Assembly: GCA_025024175.1 (NCBI GenBank)
Contig: QCXZ01000047.1
Span: 496,001-560,000, forward strand
DNA from: Rhyzopertha dominica
Taxonomy: Eukaryota; Arthropoda; Insecta; Coleoptera; Bostrichidae
Direction: 5' to 3'
Length of the DNA stretch: 64,000 nucleotides
In this document: positions 10,720 to 22,238 of the stretch, piece by piece
Position numbering within the stretch: the stretch's first letter is position 1
Layout of the letters: each line of letters begins with the position of its first letter
The notes under the pieces: generated by a model
What the model saw: the letters and a program-made list of their open reading frames with translations, nothing else
What the model was told of the DNA's origin: nothing
Database searches by the model: none
Made by a program: the position numbers and the translations under genes

Positions 10720-10797
10720 CTCAGTTTTTTTCTGTTTAGTTCTCTTCCAGTTTCCTGGATTTAGCATCTTTTTCTTGACCTTTTCGCTTGACACTGG
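10720..10797 (-). CDS. Single exon of an insect repeat-associated protein family
   Basis: On the minus strand the sequence encodes MLNPGNWKRTKQKKTE and then meets a strong splice donor, GAG|GTAAGTAC, with the intron starting at 10719. The basic NPxNWK start is what I recall from a large, multi-copy insect family of unknown function that continues with a Cys-rich block and a region like the one at 55065-55289. No downstream exon is found nearby, so this is an orphan exon. The assignment rests on the short motif and the donor; function unknown. Confidence 0.35.
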
Positions 10798-11144
10798 AGT
10801 TAATTAATTTTCATTGTTATCTTAGGTTATCAACAAATTCCCAAAACACTGCTTCACTCGGTACACAATAGTGAAACATTGAAAATATTTCAGTTAAATA
10901 CCATCACCAACTCAGTAATTTTTCAATGGATATTGTACATTACGATACGTATTTTGAAACTGTATGCACAAAACCTATTGGAGATTGTACACTGTTCTGA
11001 TAATCGAGGAAGGAGATTGCACATAATGATACTGACATTGTACTTTTTTAACCCAAATATAATTTTAAAGCCTAGAAATATTTTGGAGATGGACTCCTTG
11101 GAACAGAGACATGTGTTTTTTGATTCAGGGTTATAAATACACAT

Positions 11145-11439
11145 TGAAAAGTCCCCGAACTACATTCATAAAAAATAAAAATTAAAAGATAAACGAATTT
11201 ATTCACAAAAGCCATCTACATAGGAACTTTCTCTAGTAATACATACTCTCCTTCATCACGTATGTCTCTATTCCTTTTATGACTGTTCTGCCATCCAGGA
11301 GTTCTGCTGTTTATCTTTTCTCGTTTTCATTTATTGCCTTAGCTAGAAGAAGCTAGAAACGTTTATTCTATTTGCCTTTGTTGCAGCATTTTTTACTACA
11401 TACGTCATAATTGGCATAATTGCTTTATACAGAATTTAT
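11145..11439 (-). other. Probable 3' part of the LINE at 11440-12245
   Basis: AT-rich sequence directly downstream of the reverse transcriptase remains on the same strand. The reading frames are closed and I see no tail that marks the element end. Confidence 0.3.
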
Positions 11440-12245
11440 GTCTTATGTTTCTCTATAATATCACCCTTCACTTTTGATCCGTTCCCTGCGCGTCTCTCTG
11501 CGGCTAAGACAGCTGGTTATGTATGTACCTAGATATTTCATTTTGTTTGCTGTTCTCAAAGTCGGGTTCCCTATCTTTATTTTGTGCGTTTCTAGAATTG
11601 TTCTGCTGGAAGGATTTCTTATCACGATATTGCTCTTCGTGCAGTCAGTTGTCAGTCCATTTTTGGGAAGTTCGCATTCTGCATTTTCTAAGAACTCTGC
11701 CAAGTCTTTTTGGCTCCCCCCACTACTATTAGGTCATCTGCATATGCAAGGACTATAGGTAGTACTATTTTATTATCCCGCTTACTAAGGTTTTCAATGT
11801 TGATTATGTTTTTTTTTGGAGAGCTTTATGTAGTATAATGGTGAAAATACGGGGGGTACTGGACAACCTGTTTTACGCCTCTGTTTTTGTTTCGTTGGTT
11901 TGGTTTGTCCCTGAGGATTTGTGGCAGTGTCTCATGGTTTATCGTATCAAAACATTTCTGTAGATCTATGGTCTTCACCAGTATTCTAGTACCTTCGCTT
12001 CACTTCTCTAGAATTCTCACCGTAAGCATGTGGTAATCAGTTGATTAATTTTTTTGCAAAGGCTGCTTGGTACTGTGATACTTTCGGTATGTATTTTTCC
12101 ACCTCTCTTAGTAAAAACTGGGCGTAATACTTGTATCCAACACTGATAGTGTTATTCTCTGATAATTTTATGCGCTTTGTAGTGTTTTAATTTTGGGAAT
12201 TGGTACTTGCATTGCAGTATTCCACTTGTCGCAAACACATTGCGG
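11440..12245 (-). pseudogene. Non-LTR retrotransposon reverse transcriptase, broken
   Basis: Read on the minus strand from 12245 downwards: WNTAMQVPIPKIK and a NYRGI-like block, then TIDLQKCFDTINH (about 11985-11945, with the first catalytic Asp), GVKQG-like text (about 11880), and LAYADDLIVVGG (about 11755-11720, the catalytic YADD box). A cleaner 80-codon stretch (11703-11461) follows, containing KMKYLGTYI, the usual thumb motif. Frame changes lie between nearly every pair of blocks, so it is dead. The clade is not clear from these motifs. Confidence 0.85.
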
Positions 12246-12785
12246 GTTGAATTATAACATTGTACTCGGGCGATTTATGACGGTAAATAAGAAAACACGA
12301 TAATATTGAACAATTATATTAACAAACATATATATACAAGGCAAATTATATAATACGAGTAAATGACGAATATCGCATCTTGAGGGCTGCATGGCTATAA
12401 GGAAAAATATCTAATAGAAAAGGAACAACTTACTAGTTAACAACTCTGCGCATAATATCGGATGGTGGCAAGTATTATCTTCGTATGAGTAGATGTAGAT
12501 ATCTCTGTGGATGGCGAGTATTATCTTCCAATTAGTAGGTGTATATTTGATGGGTCTTCTTTACTGGCTAACATAGCCTTCAGCATAGCATAGCATAGCA
12601 CTTATACGGTGCACGAAGACATAATAAATGGATTTTTGAAAATGCGGAGACCCTCTTTCGCTCCAGGCAGCATATGTTAACGGGGTGTGGGGGTGGTTTG
12701 AAAAGAGGTGGGTGGAACAAATTAGAGATGGGAGTTTGGGGAGATGACGGAATGAATAGGTAAAAGAAAAACGAATAGGGATGAA
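12246..12785. other. Insertion-like segment between LINE parts
   Basis: The LINE-like coding signal stops at about 12245 and resumes at about 12790, so this segment looks inserted. It contains a short AGCAT-type microsatellite near 12583-12600. No coding or terminal motif identifies the inserted DNA. Confidence 0.35.
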
Positions 12786-12789
12786 ACAC

Positions 12790-13420
12790 CACTCATCTGG
12801 TATTTCCTTGGTTAACCACTCAGCTTCTGTCTTTTTCATTCGGTTTAACACTTATTGGTCCGTATTTTATCAATTCGTTGTTGATATTATTTAGGCCTGG
12901 TGTTTATTACACTTCATATTATGAATTATTTCTGTCCTCCTTTCTTCAGTGGGTGGTTCCCAAATGGCCAGCAGTCATTTTCTGCAATCAGGTTTGCTTT
13001 AGCTGCCGTTTTCCTCTTCTAGCTTCTTTAGCCAACACCCATTAGTGTATATTTTCTGGAGTTGGCAGCAATATTTCTTCTGTATTTCTTTATATATTTG
13101 AAGACATTTGCTATTAGGTATTGCGTTGATTTAATTCTTGGCATTTCTTTTTTCACGCTGTCTTTCTGCCTGTCTTCTTTAGTCTCGTCAGTTTTATGTC
13201 TTCCAAGCTGGTTTTTTTGCTTCTCTGCCTGCTTTTATCATTCTTTCTAGTGCATCATTCCCAGCTTTTCTGTTCGGCGATAGTGGTGATCTTTCTCGAC
13301 GGAATGTCAAGTATCTCAGTCTATGACCTGTATCCAGTCTTGCTTTTCATCTTATTCTCAATAGCTTCTGTGTACTTTGCTCTTACCGCGACCACTTGCA
13401 GTGCGTTGATGCTAATAGGT
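12790..13420 (-). pseudogene. Upstream (pre-RT) part of the decayed LINE
   Basis: On the minus strand about 12900-12830 reads PGLNNINNELIKYGP, matching the PG-DG-I--ELIK-G signature at the start of LINE reverse transcriptases. Farther upstream (13420-13070) lies a Lys/Arg-rich stretch (ERMIKAGREAKKTS) typical of the linker before the RT domain. Stops interrupt it. The hydrophobic plus-strand ORFs here are the antisense of this lysine-rich segment. Confidence 0.5.
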
Positions 13421-16294
13421 GGGGGAATTAATTGTGCCCAAAATGACATACTTTTTTGTTTGGGTCAATATTGTAGCCATATAAAACCATCAACAACGCC
13501 AATAATGATTAAAATTGAAACTCAATTGTGCGAATTTCGATCACATGTCATCCATCAATTTGTCGCAATCTTTCACCGCGGATCGCGTATGCTTTGCGCT
13601 TCTATTTAGTAAGAGTAAGATGTCTCTTCCTCATACTCACACTTTCATTGGATGACTATGTTGCCATTTGCATCGATAAACACGACGCCTTTATGCCAGT
13701 AGCACAATTACATTAAACAACAGTAAGTAAAACTGTAGATGTTACCCGTGATGGACAATGACGATTAGGCGTAGTTTTTGTTACATAATTTTGGCGGACA
13801 ATGACGATTGTGGGCAATTACGATTGCAGACAATGATCGTGACTGACAATGACGTTGGTACGTGTAGGGACAATGCTCATGCTGGACAACCATGTGATCC
13901 GCTATATAGTTCCAACAATTGCTAACCTCTACTTAGTCATAGCCCTTAAAATATCTTCGGGTATTTCAATGTCTAGGTCGGTACCGATATTGTACCGGAC
14001 CTACCTATTTCATCCCGGAAGTCTTCAACGGCAATCAGATGCTCCCTAACATCTGCTTACCATCTATAATACGGGCACACTTTTTCATTTTCTTCCAGTA
14101 TTATCTTCTCGGCAGGCTCTCGAGGTCCGACTTGACTATATGTTCAAAACAGGTCATGTGACCAGATCTGCCAGATCGTAATATGGTGGGCTACTAGCAC
14201 TCTTTTAAAGCTGAAAAAAGCAATACNTAGTGTTACATATAAAATATATACACATNTTTTACCTAAGCAGCCCATAGCAGTTGAATGAAANTGAAACAGC
14301 TCAAACTTAGGTTCCTTATGANGNTTATGTCGAACTAGTCGCACGATGACAAATAACATTTAGGAGTGGAGGGTTCTAGTATTTATACAAAATTGCGGGG
14401 GTGTTTTTGGGGTAGATTTTACTAAGAACGAGGAGATGGACCCAGTTTCTACAGATAGATGTAACTCTAGCTAACATATTTTGTGAAGGTATAAAGTCCT
14501 TGCAACAGAAATTGCGGAGCGAACGCGTGATCTCGTAGTTGCGCTTTTTGAGTTCGTGCAACGTCAAAATTTGAGCACGTTGATTTGACATCTGCATAAA
14601 AAATATTGAACAAAATCAGAAATAATGAACATTGTACAGAAAAATAAGGAAAATCCAATTATATAAAAACTAGAACAAAAATTTTACAAGAAATCGCGTC
14701 AGAACACAAATAGTTTCATTGACGGTTTTTTGCCGCACCTGGTACAATCAAATGTCACAAACCTTAACGCATCGGTTACAGACTGGCTTAATAAGTACGT
14801 TGCTAGCTTCACTTTCATTTTTGTTCAGTAAAATTTATATGCATTCTGTGTATTTTATTTTCCAAATACAACGCTTATTCTTCTTGTAGTCTAACAAGCA
14901 TTACCAAGTAATGGAAATTTATTACACCACCTTCCCATCGCCATCAAAAATAGTTTTTCTTTCACCAAAACAGCCACCGCCACTTTGCACGATTCATTAA
15001 CAGCAACTAACATAAAATAAGCGTTTTATTGGAAATAGTGTGTGTAACCGCTCCTACAGCTACTACCAATGCTACTCTTTATAGTCGAACACGGCCCGCG
15101 GGTTGTTTTTAAATTTAATAAATTTAAGGGCGCCACGCAGTTTAAGAATTCTGCGCTTGGTGAAACTGCGAAACCAAGCGTTTAAATTAGACAATGGATA
15201 ATTAATTGAACTGTATATACACTAGCAAAAAGATTACCAGAATTACAAGACCTTGGACTTCCGAAATAGTACTATTTTGGTTTACAGTTAAAATGAACAC
15301 TAACTATTTTAAATAATTTATGAAGTATGAAATTAATCGTCATCTTTACCCCAAATCCAAACTAACCCACATATCGCGTTGACGCAGGCGACATGGCATA
15401 GACGTAATTTTGTTATTATTATGAACTACATTCTGCAGAAATTGTCCACGCACAAAGCAAAGTAAGCTACCGTTCAGATTAGTTTCCCATAGAGACATGT
15501 CCAAAAACATGGTTTCGAGAAAAGCAATAAAAACCTATTAACTTGAAAATTACCTATTTCAGATTATTTACTTGCACAGAAAAGTTTTAGATCTTATGGA
15601 TTAGAGTCTACCTGTATCAATAAATTTTTCGAAAAACAATATTGTGTAGGTACCGTGTCGTTATATGTGCAAAGTATTAGCCGATATCGTGTCGGCGTCG
15701 GTAAGTGTGAAAACGTCCATACTTTGAAGTAAAACACAATGAAACAAAAATGTTAAATTTATATAACTTTTTACAATTATATAGAATTAAATGTTACAGC
15801 AAATCAGATAAATAAGGTATGTAGTGATCTATATAAAAAAAGTTTATTCTAAATTTTCTGCCCATTCTTTATTTCTTCTCACTAAAATAACCTGTTTCAT
15901 TAGGCGTCCAAACAACCAAGTAGCATAAATCCTTGTTTAATATGTGTAGATGTTCTTGGATCTGGTGGTAGTAAGCATGGGTTGTGTTTATAACCGTGCA
16001 CCCATTTTCCTTACAAATAACATGATTTATCATTTTTAAGTGCTTCACTTAATGTAGTATACCTCCTTGGTCAGATTTAGATCTTAATAATCTAAAAAAT
16101 GCACCTCTTATAATACACCATTGAGCCATAATATCTCCTGTAGAAAAAGGAAACAAATTAAATGAAGGTTTACTGGGTGCACGCTGATAGAATTACATTA
16201 TAATTATAGAATTGGGATATCTATTTTAACAAAAAATTTAAACTTTGTGCATAGCCAAATGTGGAAACCTTTTTAATACATTTATCTTAAGGAA
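13421..16294. other. No supported gene; short degenerate repeat inside
   Basis: At about 13750-13860 the motif GACAATGACGATT recurs four to five times in degenerate form (for example GGACAATGACGATT, CAATTACGATTGC, CAATGATCGTGA). The rest, including the ambiguous-base patch at 14227-14325, shows no recognisable gene. A TAGCCGATAT string near 15680 recurs inverted near 17020 on the far side of the Harbinger remnant and could be a decayed TIR, but the match is short. Confidence 0.4.
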
Positions 16295-16770
16295 ATGACA
16301 GAAGTGGACTGGAGAGAAGTTGCCAATGAATTCCAACGTAAAGCTAATTTTCCTATGTGCCTTGGAGATATAGAAGGAAAACACATTCAGATCGAAAACT
16401 TTCCTCACGCAGGATCGATGAATTTCAATTATAAACACTATTATTCTATAGTTATTTTGGCAACTGCCGATGCAGATTACAGTTTTTTATTCGTGAATGT
16501 TGGAGCAATGGGAAGGATTGTGATTCCTACATTCTTCAAAATACTGAGTTTTGGAAAAGACTAATGAACAATGAACTATACATACCAACAGCAAGACTTT
16601 TATCGGCAGAAATGAACCTAAACGTTCCTCTTTTTGTTTTTGGCTGTAGACTGCATAGAGCTCGTAGATATGTGGAATGCGCATTCGGAATTTTATGCAA
16701 CACATCGAGAATATTTCATAGGGCAATTTTCTTGTCGGTTTGGTATAATTCCTCATAGTCATGTTTCAAA
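16295..16770 (+). pseudogene. PIF/Harbinger (HARBI1-like) transposase, internally deleted
   Basis: The first open block (16295-16564) encodes WREVANEFQRKANFPMCLGD and then IEGKHIQI, followed by NYKHYYSIVILATADADYSF. This is the DDE_Tnp_4 core of PIF/Harbinger transposases, with the first Asp in GDIEGKH (usually GAIDGKH, so partly degraded) and the second in ADADYSF. A frameshift near 16560 is followed by a second block (16564-16758) ending RARRYVECAFGILCNTSRIF, the conserved C-terminal RRxVENAFGIL region. The stretch that normally carries the third catalytic residue is mostly missing between VPLFVF and the RRYVE block, so there was an internal deletion. Confidence 0.85.
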
Positions 16771-17450
16771 TATTGAAATACTTCCTGTCAACTTTTGTTT
16801 GTTTGCTTTTGTTTTCATTGGTTTTATCCTAAACACACGGCTTAGATTCCACCAGTGCAATCAGTGTTACTATATCGTATTTAAAACTGGCCATTTTTCT
16901 TAGTATCAACCCAAAAATAAATGTAAAACGCCAATATTATTATTTCACAGAGACAAGTAGAAATTTTATTGAGCATAATCGGCCGACGACACGAGTGAAG
17001 TGACACGGCACCGATATATCGGCTAGTCTAAATGCATTTCCATTTATTTACATCTAAATACGGGTCCACCGGCATCAGCGTTGCCACACCGAAAAAAATA
17101 TTTCCCTAAATTTCTTTCATTAATTTCGCTAGGTTTATATAGTATACCACCAGCCACATTATACCGCTTTGTTGATGGTTCAAGAAATCAAGACGAAAAG
17201 AATTGAACTAATGTTTATTGCAGATTAATATGTACATTACAAATAAAAACATAAAAAATAAAGAAAACAGGCTTAGTAATAAATCTATTTAAGTACATAA
17301 AGAGCCCCACAAAACACATAATATTATGTGCTTTAGATCAATTATTGTCGTCACTCTCAGTTTTAAAAACTTTAGAATTAAATCTATCTATCATCTGACC
17401 ATTAATTTCAAAATTATAGCATTCACAACCTTTTAGTATTTTTGTTATAT

Positions 17451-17704
17451 TGTTGTTTGATATGCAGAGAAAACTAATATATTGAATGTGTTTAAAAGCA
17501 GAACAATATTTATAAATTATAAATATTTATCTTTCTGGCACTAAATTAAGAGTTGCTTATCAAGTATAATACATCAATGTTGTTTGATATGCAGAGAAAA
17601 CTAATATATTGAATGTATTTAAAAGCAGAACAATATTTATAAATTATAAATATTTATCTTTCGGGCACTAAATTAAGAGTTTCTTATCAAGTATAATACA
17701 TCAG
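17451..17704 (+). repeat. Two-copy tandem duplication, 127-bp unit
   Basis: Copy 1 (17451-17577) and copy 2 (17578-17704) start TGTTGTTTGATATGCAGAG and differ at only about four positions. The copies are adjacent and non-coding. A small palindrome (AATATTTATAAATTATAAAT) lies inside each. This is a recent local duplication. Confidence 0.85.
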
Positions 17705-18710
17705 GAGAGAGCAATGCATAAAAAATCTGTAATTGATTTTCTTAACTGAAATACGCTGCTTAATTAAATAAAACCGGCGTACTATTCAATGTATTTTATT
17801 TTCCAACATTAATCATTGTTTTCTTCCATGTATTCTTCCACTTCCCTGATTAATGGTTATTGCAAATGTTTCAATGCACCTACAGCCTGAAACACTGTGC
17901 GTATAAATGTCAATATTTTGTAACATTTAATTCTTCTTTAATTCTGCCCTTTCTAAATGGATTCTTGCACTTGCAATCACTTCTGTTTGACGTATTTGGG
18001 TGTAAATGGAGCTGTGCTAAAAAATGGAGGTATATTAAGGCTAATCCCAGGTGGCAAAGGTATTTCTTATTAAGAAGTTCCTGTTGGCCATAGCTCCAAA
18101 ATATCAAAACTTCACAGTGTTGTGTTATTTTTTTTAATCAGAAGTGGATCCTGGGTATAAGCCACTTACAAATGTAATCACCCCATTTGGAGCGACTCCA
18201 TGTATTTCGCTGTTTATACGTACTGTATGTCATATTTTGCATTGTCGTCGACTTCCTCGAAACTGCAGTGTAAATTTCAGTGCAGTTAAGTATGATTCGA
18301 CGGTTCGTAAATAATGAAAAGCAAAAAGTTAGGCAGGCCGTCAGCTGCACGAACAGTACCTTGTGTAGAACATATACCCAAGAAGTAACGATATTTGACA
18401 CAGTAGCTGTCGAAAAACCGAGCCTTGTTGCCAAATCCTCATGATTTCTTCTATTTATCTTTGATACCGCCCAATTATAATAATATTCAACTTCGAAATC
18501 TTTTAGCAGGTTGTAAAGTGCTTCAAACTCTTGGCTATTTGGAACGCCAATATATAGTAGAATCATATTATCATGCCTAGCTATGTGTTTATACGAAAAA
18601 TGCATCTGTAAATTTTTAATTTGTGGAGATTGTTCTTCTATATGTTGGCGCAAGAAATAATTTTCAGGGTCAACTACCATAGATGAATGCCCCGTTCTTC
18701 CTACACATCT
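17705..18710 (-). pseudogene. ISL2EU-like transposase (HTH_Tnp_4 plus DDE_Tnp_4), broken
   Basis: An open stretch at 18680-18138 encodes LLYIGVPNSQEFEALYNLL and then HEDLATRLGFSTATVSNIVT, the helix-turn-helix that precedes a DDE_Tnp_4 domain in THAP-type insect transposases. It continues with RRIILNCTEIYTAVSRKS; the family has an Asp (ILDCTE) where this copy has Asn, so the first catalytic acid is lost. TYSTYKQRNTW matches the next conserved block. After a stop, NPFRKGRIKEELNVTK (about 17960) looks like the C-terminal part in another frame. No N-terminal THAP domain is visible. Such transposases accompany YqaJ-type second proteins, three of which occur elsewhere in this window. Confidence 0.7.
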
Positions 18711-18785
18711 TCTGCAGCTGTAGAAGATGAAAGTCCTGCCACAACTTCCATTTCTTCAGATGGTGAATCCACAGCCTACACCAAA

Positions 18786-19000
18786 TGCGCAAAACCCGCA
18801 CTACCGTATTCCAAGCAGTAAATTTAAAATCTGCGGTTTACAAAACACAACCTACTAGCCTGGACGATCTGCGAGAAAGAATTATTAACGAGTTCAGGAG
18901 GATTCCACCTGAAACTTTCCGAAAAGTGCAGCAGGAGTTCGAGAACCGTCTGTATTATTGTGTGGAAAGAGGTGGTGCATATTTTGAGAATCTATTGTAA
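18786..19000 (+). pseudogene. C-terminal fragment of a Tc1/mariner-like transposase
   Basis: The open frame contains LKSAVYKTQPTSLDDLRERI and then EFRRIPPETFRKVQQEF, ending NRLYYCVERGGAYFENLL and a stop. This is the C-terminal tail of the DUF4817/DDE_3 Tc1-like transposases common in insects. The catalytic core upstream is absent. The related N-terminal half of such a protein lies at 25318-25572, but in the opposite orientation and 6 kb away, so they are separate remnants. Confidence 0.7.
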
Positions 19001-19589
19001 GGTTTGAATTTCTATGGTTTTGTTCACACTGTTTTTGGAGTTACAAATAAATAATTTTTCCTTTTCGTGGACATGGACTTTCTAAAAAATTACATGATAA
19101 ATACTTTAATGTTAATAATAATGTTAAAAAAATATTTTCAGTATTCTGGGAGTTTTTTTAAGTGTAATATTTTTTACAAGTTTGTTTAAATTTTGGGTTC
19201 TCGTAAGGACAAATTTTATTTCCGCTCTAAAATAAAATACATTTTGTTGAAAAGAGTCCAAAATATTCAATTTAATAAGCAACCTGTTTCGTAGGCACTA
19301 TTAATCTATTACCCCGTCAATAAGTTAAACGTGGTAAAACTAATTACATGGCCAGAGTCTTTGTGAAATAAGCTTTCAAATGATGTATCACAAGATGGAT
19401 AGTTCCATTTAAAATTTTTAAAGGGGTGTCTACCCTGCTCAGAGAGTAAGCGCTATCCATTAAAAACTTATCTCAAAAGTTGTCCCCCTGCAAACAAGTT
19501 TACCTGTTTTTGCAAATTTTTTAATTTTTGCTATATTTAAAGTTATTTAAGGTGTGAAGTTTTCAAAAAATCACCCTGTATATAAGTGG

Positions 19590-19870
19590 AGTGCGCTTAC
19601 ATATTTTCAACTTTGTGCAGTACTAGCTTTAGATAACGTAGAACAATTCCCTAAAGGGTCAAATGCAATCCTAAATGATTTTTACGTTGACGATCCCCAA
19701 ACTGGAGCAGATTCTGTCTCGGAATTAATTACTATTAAAAACAACTTAGTTGTTAAATAGCGCAGGATTTCCACTGAGGAAATTCAGCTCGAACGATCCA
19801 CAAACTTTGTTAGCTAACCATTTATTTTTAAATAAACACAATGCCACTAGAGAATTTAAATTCATCATAC
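19590..19870 (+). pseudogene. BEL/Pao retrotransposon reverse transcriptase fragment
   Basis: The frame ending at 19760 carries ILNDFYVDDPQTGADSVSEL, the catalytic FYVDD box with the following (L/P)-TG of BEL/Pao polymerases. After a one-step frame change the next frame reads LLNSAGFPLRKFSSNDPQTL, the conserved segment immediately downstream in this superfamily. Nothing of gag, protease, integrase or LTRs is seen nearby. Confidence 0.8.
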
Positions 19871-20390
19871 TTATGTAAATTAATATGTAATTAGATTATT
19901 AGTTGTTTTAATAACCACCATAATCTTAACAAAGAGATGTTTTCTTTTCTATTGCTGTAGTATGTCGGAGGTAACTGGTATTCTTTTCTGTAATTTCTAC
20001 TAGCAGTTTCTTTTTGAGCAGTTTAGGTCAAAAGAGTATATGACAAATATTTTGCAAAAGGAAGAGCTATACACCATGGATTAGTGTGTCCAAAATTTTT
20101 ATTGCAAATAGGGTTATCCCTTATGTTATACTTATGTAAGTGATATGAATTCTATGTAATTTTAATCTCGTACAATATGATGGAACATTTCTATGAATTA
20201 TGCCTTCTTCCTCACATTTATTGAACGATCAAACTTTAGGCTGAATCCAAACACTTAATTGTAAACTTTTTTGAAGTTAAAAGTGTCAAAATAATCATTG
20301 AATTGTAAAAGCTACAGTAAATTTGTATGTAAATAAAGATCAAAGAGGCATCACCACTAAAACATTTTCTTTTGTTGCAGGTTTCCAAAG
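19871..20390. other. Non-coding AT-rich spacer
   Basis: No ORF or element end recognised between the BEL/Pao fragment and the short LINE-like remnant. Confidence 0.4.
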
Positions 20391-20394
20391 ATGT

Positions 20395-20520
20395 TTGCAG
20401 ATTTGAAAGGTGGTTAGCTTCTTCAGTTATTGAAGCCATCATGTTTTACTTTGAGACCACTTGTGTGCTGTCTGTGATCTTTCTAAAGCTTTTCCACTTG
20501 TCTTCTCCAGGATGCATGTG
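20395..20520 (+). pseudogene. Very short LINE reverse transcriptase remnant
   Basis: One forward frame reads CAVCDLSKAFPLV near 20465-20505, resembling the FCDLSKAFDCV catalytic box of LINE reverse transcriptases with the Asp after Phe lost. The upstream frame is interrupted by stops. The assignment rests on this single motif. Confidence 0.35.
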
Positions 20521-20989
20521 TANAGGTTTTATCAGCCATTTTATCACTGAATTTTAGTCGCCTGCATTCAATTTCCAAAGTAACATCATTTTGGTTACTT
20601 CAGTGATTATGTTAACATCTGGCATTGGTTTTTCCACTGGTGTAGTCTTTCTAGTTGTTGCCAGCTTTGTACATTTATATTTATTTCTATATTTTAATGA
20701 TATATTTGTCACATTGTATGAGGACAATTTTTAAGGTTACAAGATTTTGTAACGGTTCACAGCTGAAAAATCTTTTTGTAAATAAATAAGGTCAGGTAGT
20801 GTCTTCAGCAGTAATCCTACTTGAAGTAAGGTTGGGTTATTGTAGATTGGTGAATTTTCCATCTCCAAATTCTACAGGTCTGTTTATTTATGGAGCAATT
20901 CAAATGGAAATGGGATTCATCACTAACTATCAGTTGTATCATATATTGTACAACTGTCAAATGCATACAAGGATGCAAAGACAAGAAAC

Positions 20990-21366
20990 TTCTTTAAAAT
21001 ACAACAAAGGCTTTCCCAGAATCAAGACAATTGAAGTTAGTGACAAATACGTGTATACCGCAACGAATTGTTGGCTCAGGAAGGACCCTTACGACATCTT
21101 CAACGTAGACAGTTGCCTCATCTTCTACAGGTGGATGAACAAAATGTTTATCATTTTTTTCGTAAAAATTTCACTATAAATTCTTGCCCTTTCTCTATGA
21201 TTTCCTGGACTTTCTCAACATAATGAACGTCATCCCTTCCGCAATGTTTGCAAGTGGTGAATTTCACGAGGACCCAAGCACCTGTTACAATGTTCTTGAT
21301 GCTTCCTTCTTCCGCTTTGTGTCCTTCATCGTTTGCCTCGTCAGACTCATGTGCACTTATCAACGA
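20990..21366 (-). pseudogene. C-terminal domain of a pogo-like transposase-associated protein
   Basis: On the minus strand 21363-21151 reads GAWVLVKFTTCKHCGRDDVH and ends EFIVKFLRKK. In another frame, about 21150-21060 reads HPPVEDEATVYVEDVVRVLP and EPTIR. This pair (a WVLVxF domain with a YVExV-like step, KFLRK, then FxxPxxEDE--V-DVV-xLP) is the typical C-terminus of Psq/DDE_1 transposases in insects. The catalytic domain is not found upstream. The plus-strand ORF 20799-21179 is its antisense shadow. Confidence 0.55.
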
Positions 21367-21489
21367 AGCATCTATTAGAGGTGACCAAATTAAGTATTTT
21401 TCGATAACATATTATCGCAAATGTTATAACTTAATAGGTACCTGTTCTGAATACCTGTTATAAAACACTAGGTATTATCTTCGATGTGA

Positions 21490-22210
21490 TTGCTTGATTT
21501 ATGCTTGAATATCAATTTCTGCACAAGCTTCAGTTACTCTTATTGACTGCGTATCTGGATAGCATTCCATTTTTGTGCGTTGTACAATGCTATAGCAAGG
21601 ATATAGCTTTTTGTTGGCATTTCATATAATTTAATACTGTCTCCTGGAAAGGTCGGCTTCAGTAAACAGCGACAGTGCTTGTGTAGGAGTCATTTGGGAT
21701 CCTGTTTTGTGCTGATTCAGCAAATGCCCTCTTGTATTTTGTAGCTTGTGTCGGTGAACCAAATATATATTTGACTATTTTGGCAGCATCCGTCTTTCCA
21801 GAAGCTGATAACTTAACCTGGGCAGCATGAGTCAGCACTTCTACTTCTACACTGCTTCTTAATTCTTCAGTCTTTCTTCATTTTGATCTCTCACTTGCTT
21901 CTTCAAGTACTTTCTTCGGCCGCCCCGGTCGACTACTGACTTTCGGAATTGTAAAAGCACCATCTAACCAAGCCTTGTTCTTTTTAATGACACCGTCTTC
22001 TTTATTATATGCTGCGGCCAATCGAGGTTTCATTTCGGACTTGAAACGTGAAAAATTATGCTTGATTTTTTTTATTTGGTCACCATTGTAATCGTCATAA
22101 TTGATCAGGAAATTTTCCACAAAATCAAGTTTTTTATTAATATTCGGCAAATCTTGACGCTGCATCATGTTCAAAAGCTCAATTCGTGTCATTACTTTGA
22201 TATTCGATGA
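21490..22210 (-). pseudogene. Unassigned insect repeat protein, broken
   Basis: Open from about 22210 to 21878: YDDYNGDQIKKIKHNFSRFK, then KNKAWLDGAFTIPK and RPGRPKKVLEEASERSK. Other frames continue with THAAQVKLSASGKTDAAKIV and FGSPTQATKYKRAF, then MTPTQALSLFTEADLSRRQY (about 21695), NANKKLYPCYSIVQRTK and RVTEACAEIDI. The blocks follow one another in a consistent order and I recall this arrangement from many-copy insect proteins of unknown function. I cannot name the family. Several frameshifts and stops make this copy non-functional. Its 5' end is fused at about 22200 to the gypsy gag remnant. Confidence 0.5.
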
Positions 22211-22238
22211 ACCTGGAACCAATAAAAACCCGTAGGAA

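Noticed and set aside
13062..13609. Hydrophobic, membrane-like forward ORFs
   Set aside because: They are the antisense of a lysine-rich LINE pre-RT segment on the minus strand; runs of AAA/AAG read as Phe/Leu on the other strand.
15648..17036. TAGCCGATAT strings as TIRs of the Harbinger element at 16295
   Set aside because: Only about 10 bases match and no 3-bp TWA duplication flanks them; kept as a remark only.
20799..21179. 126-codon forward ORF
   Set aside because: The opposite strand carries the pogo-like C-terminal motifs (EDE..V..DVV..LPEP); the forward frame has no recognisable domain.
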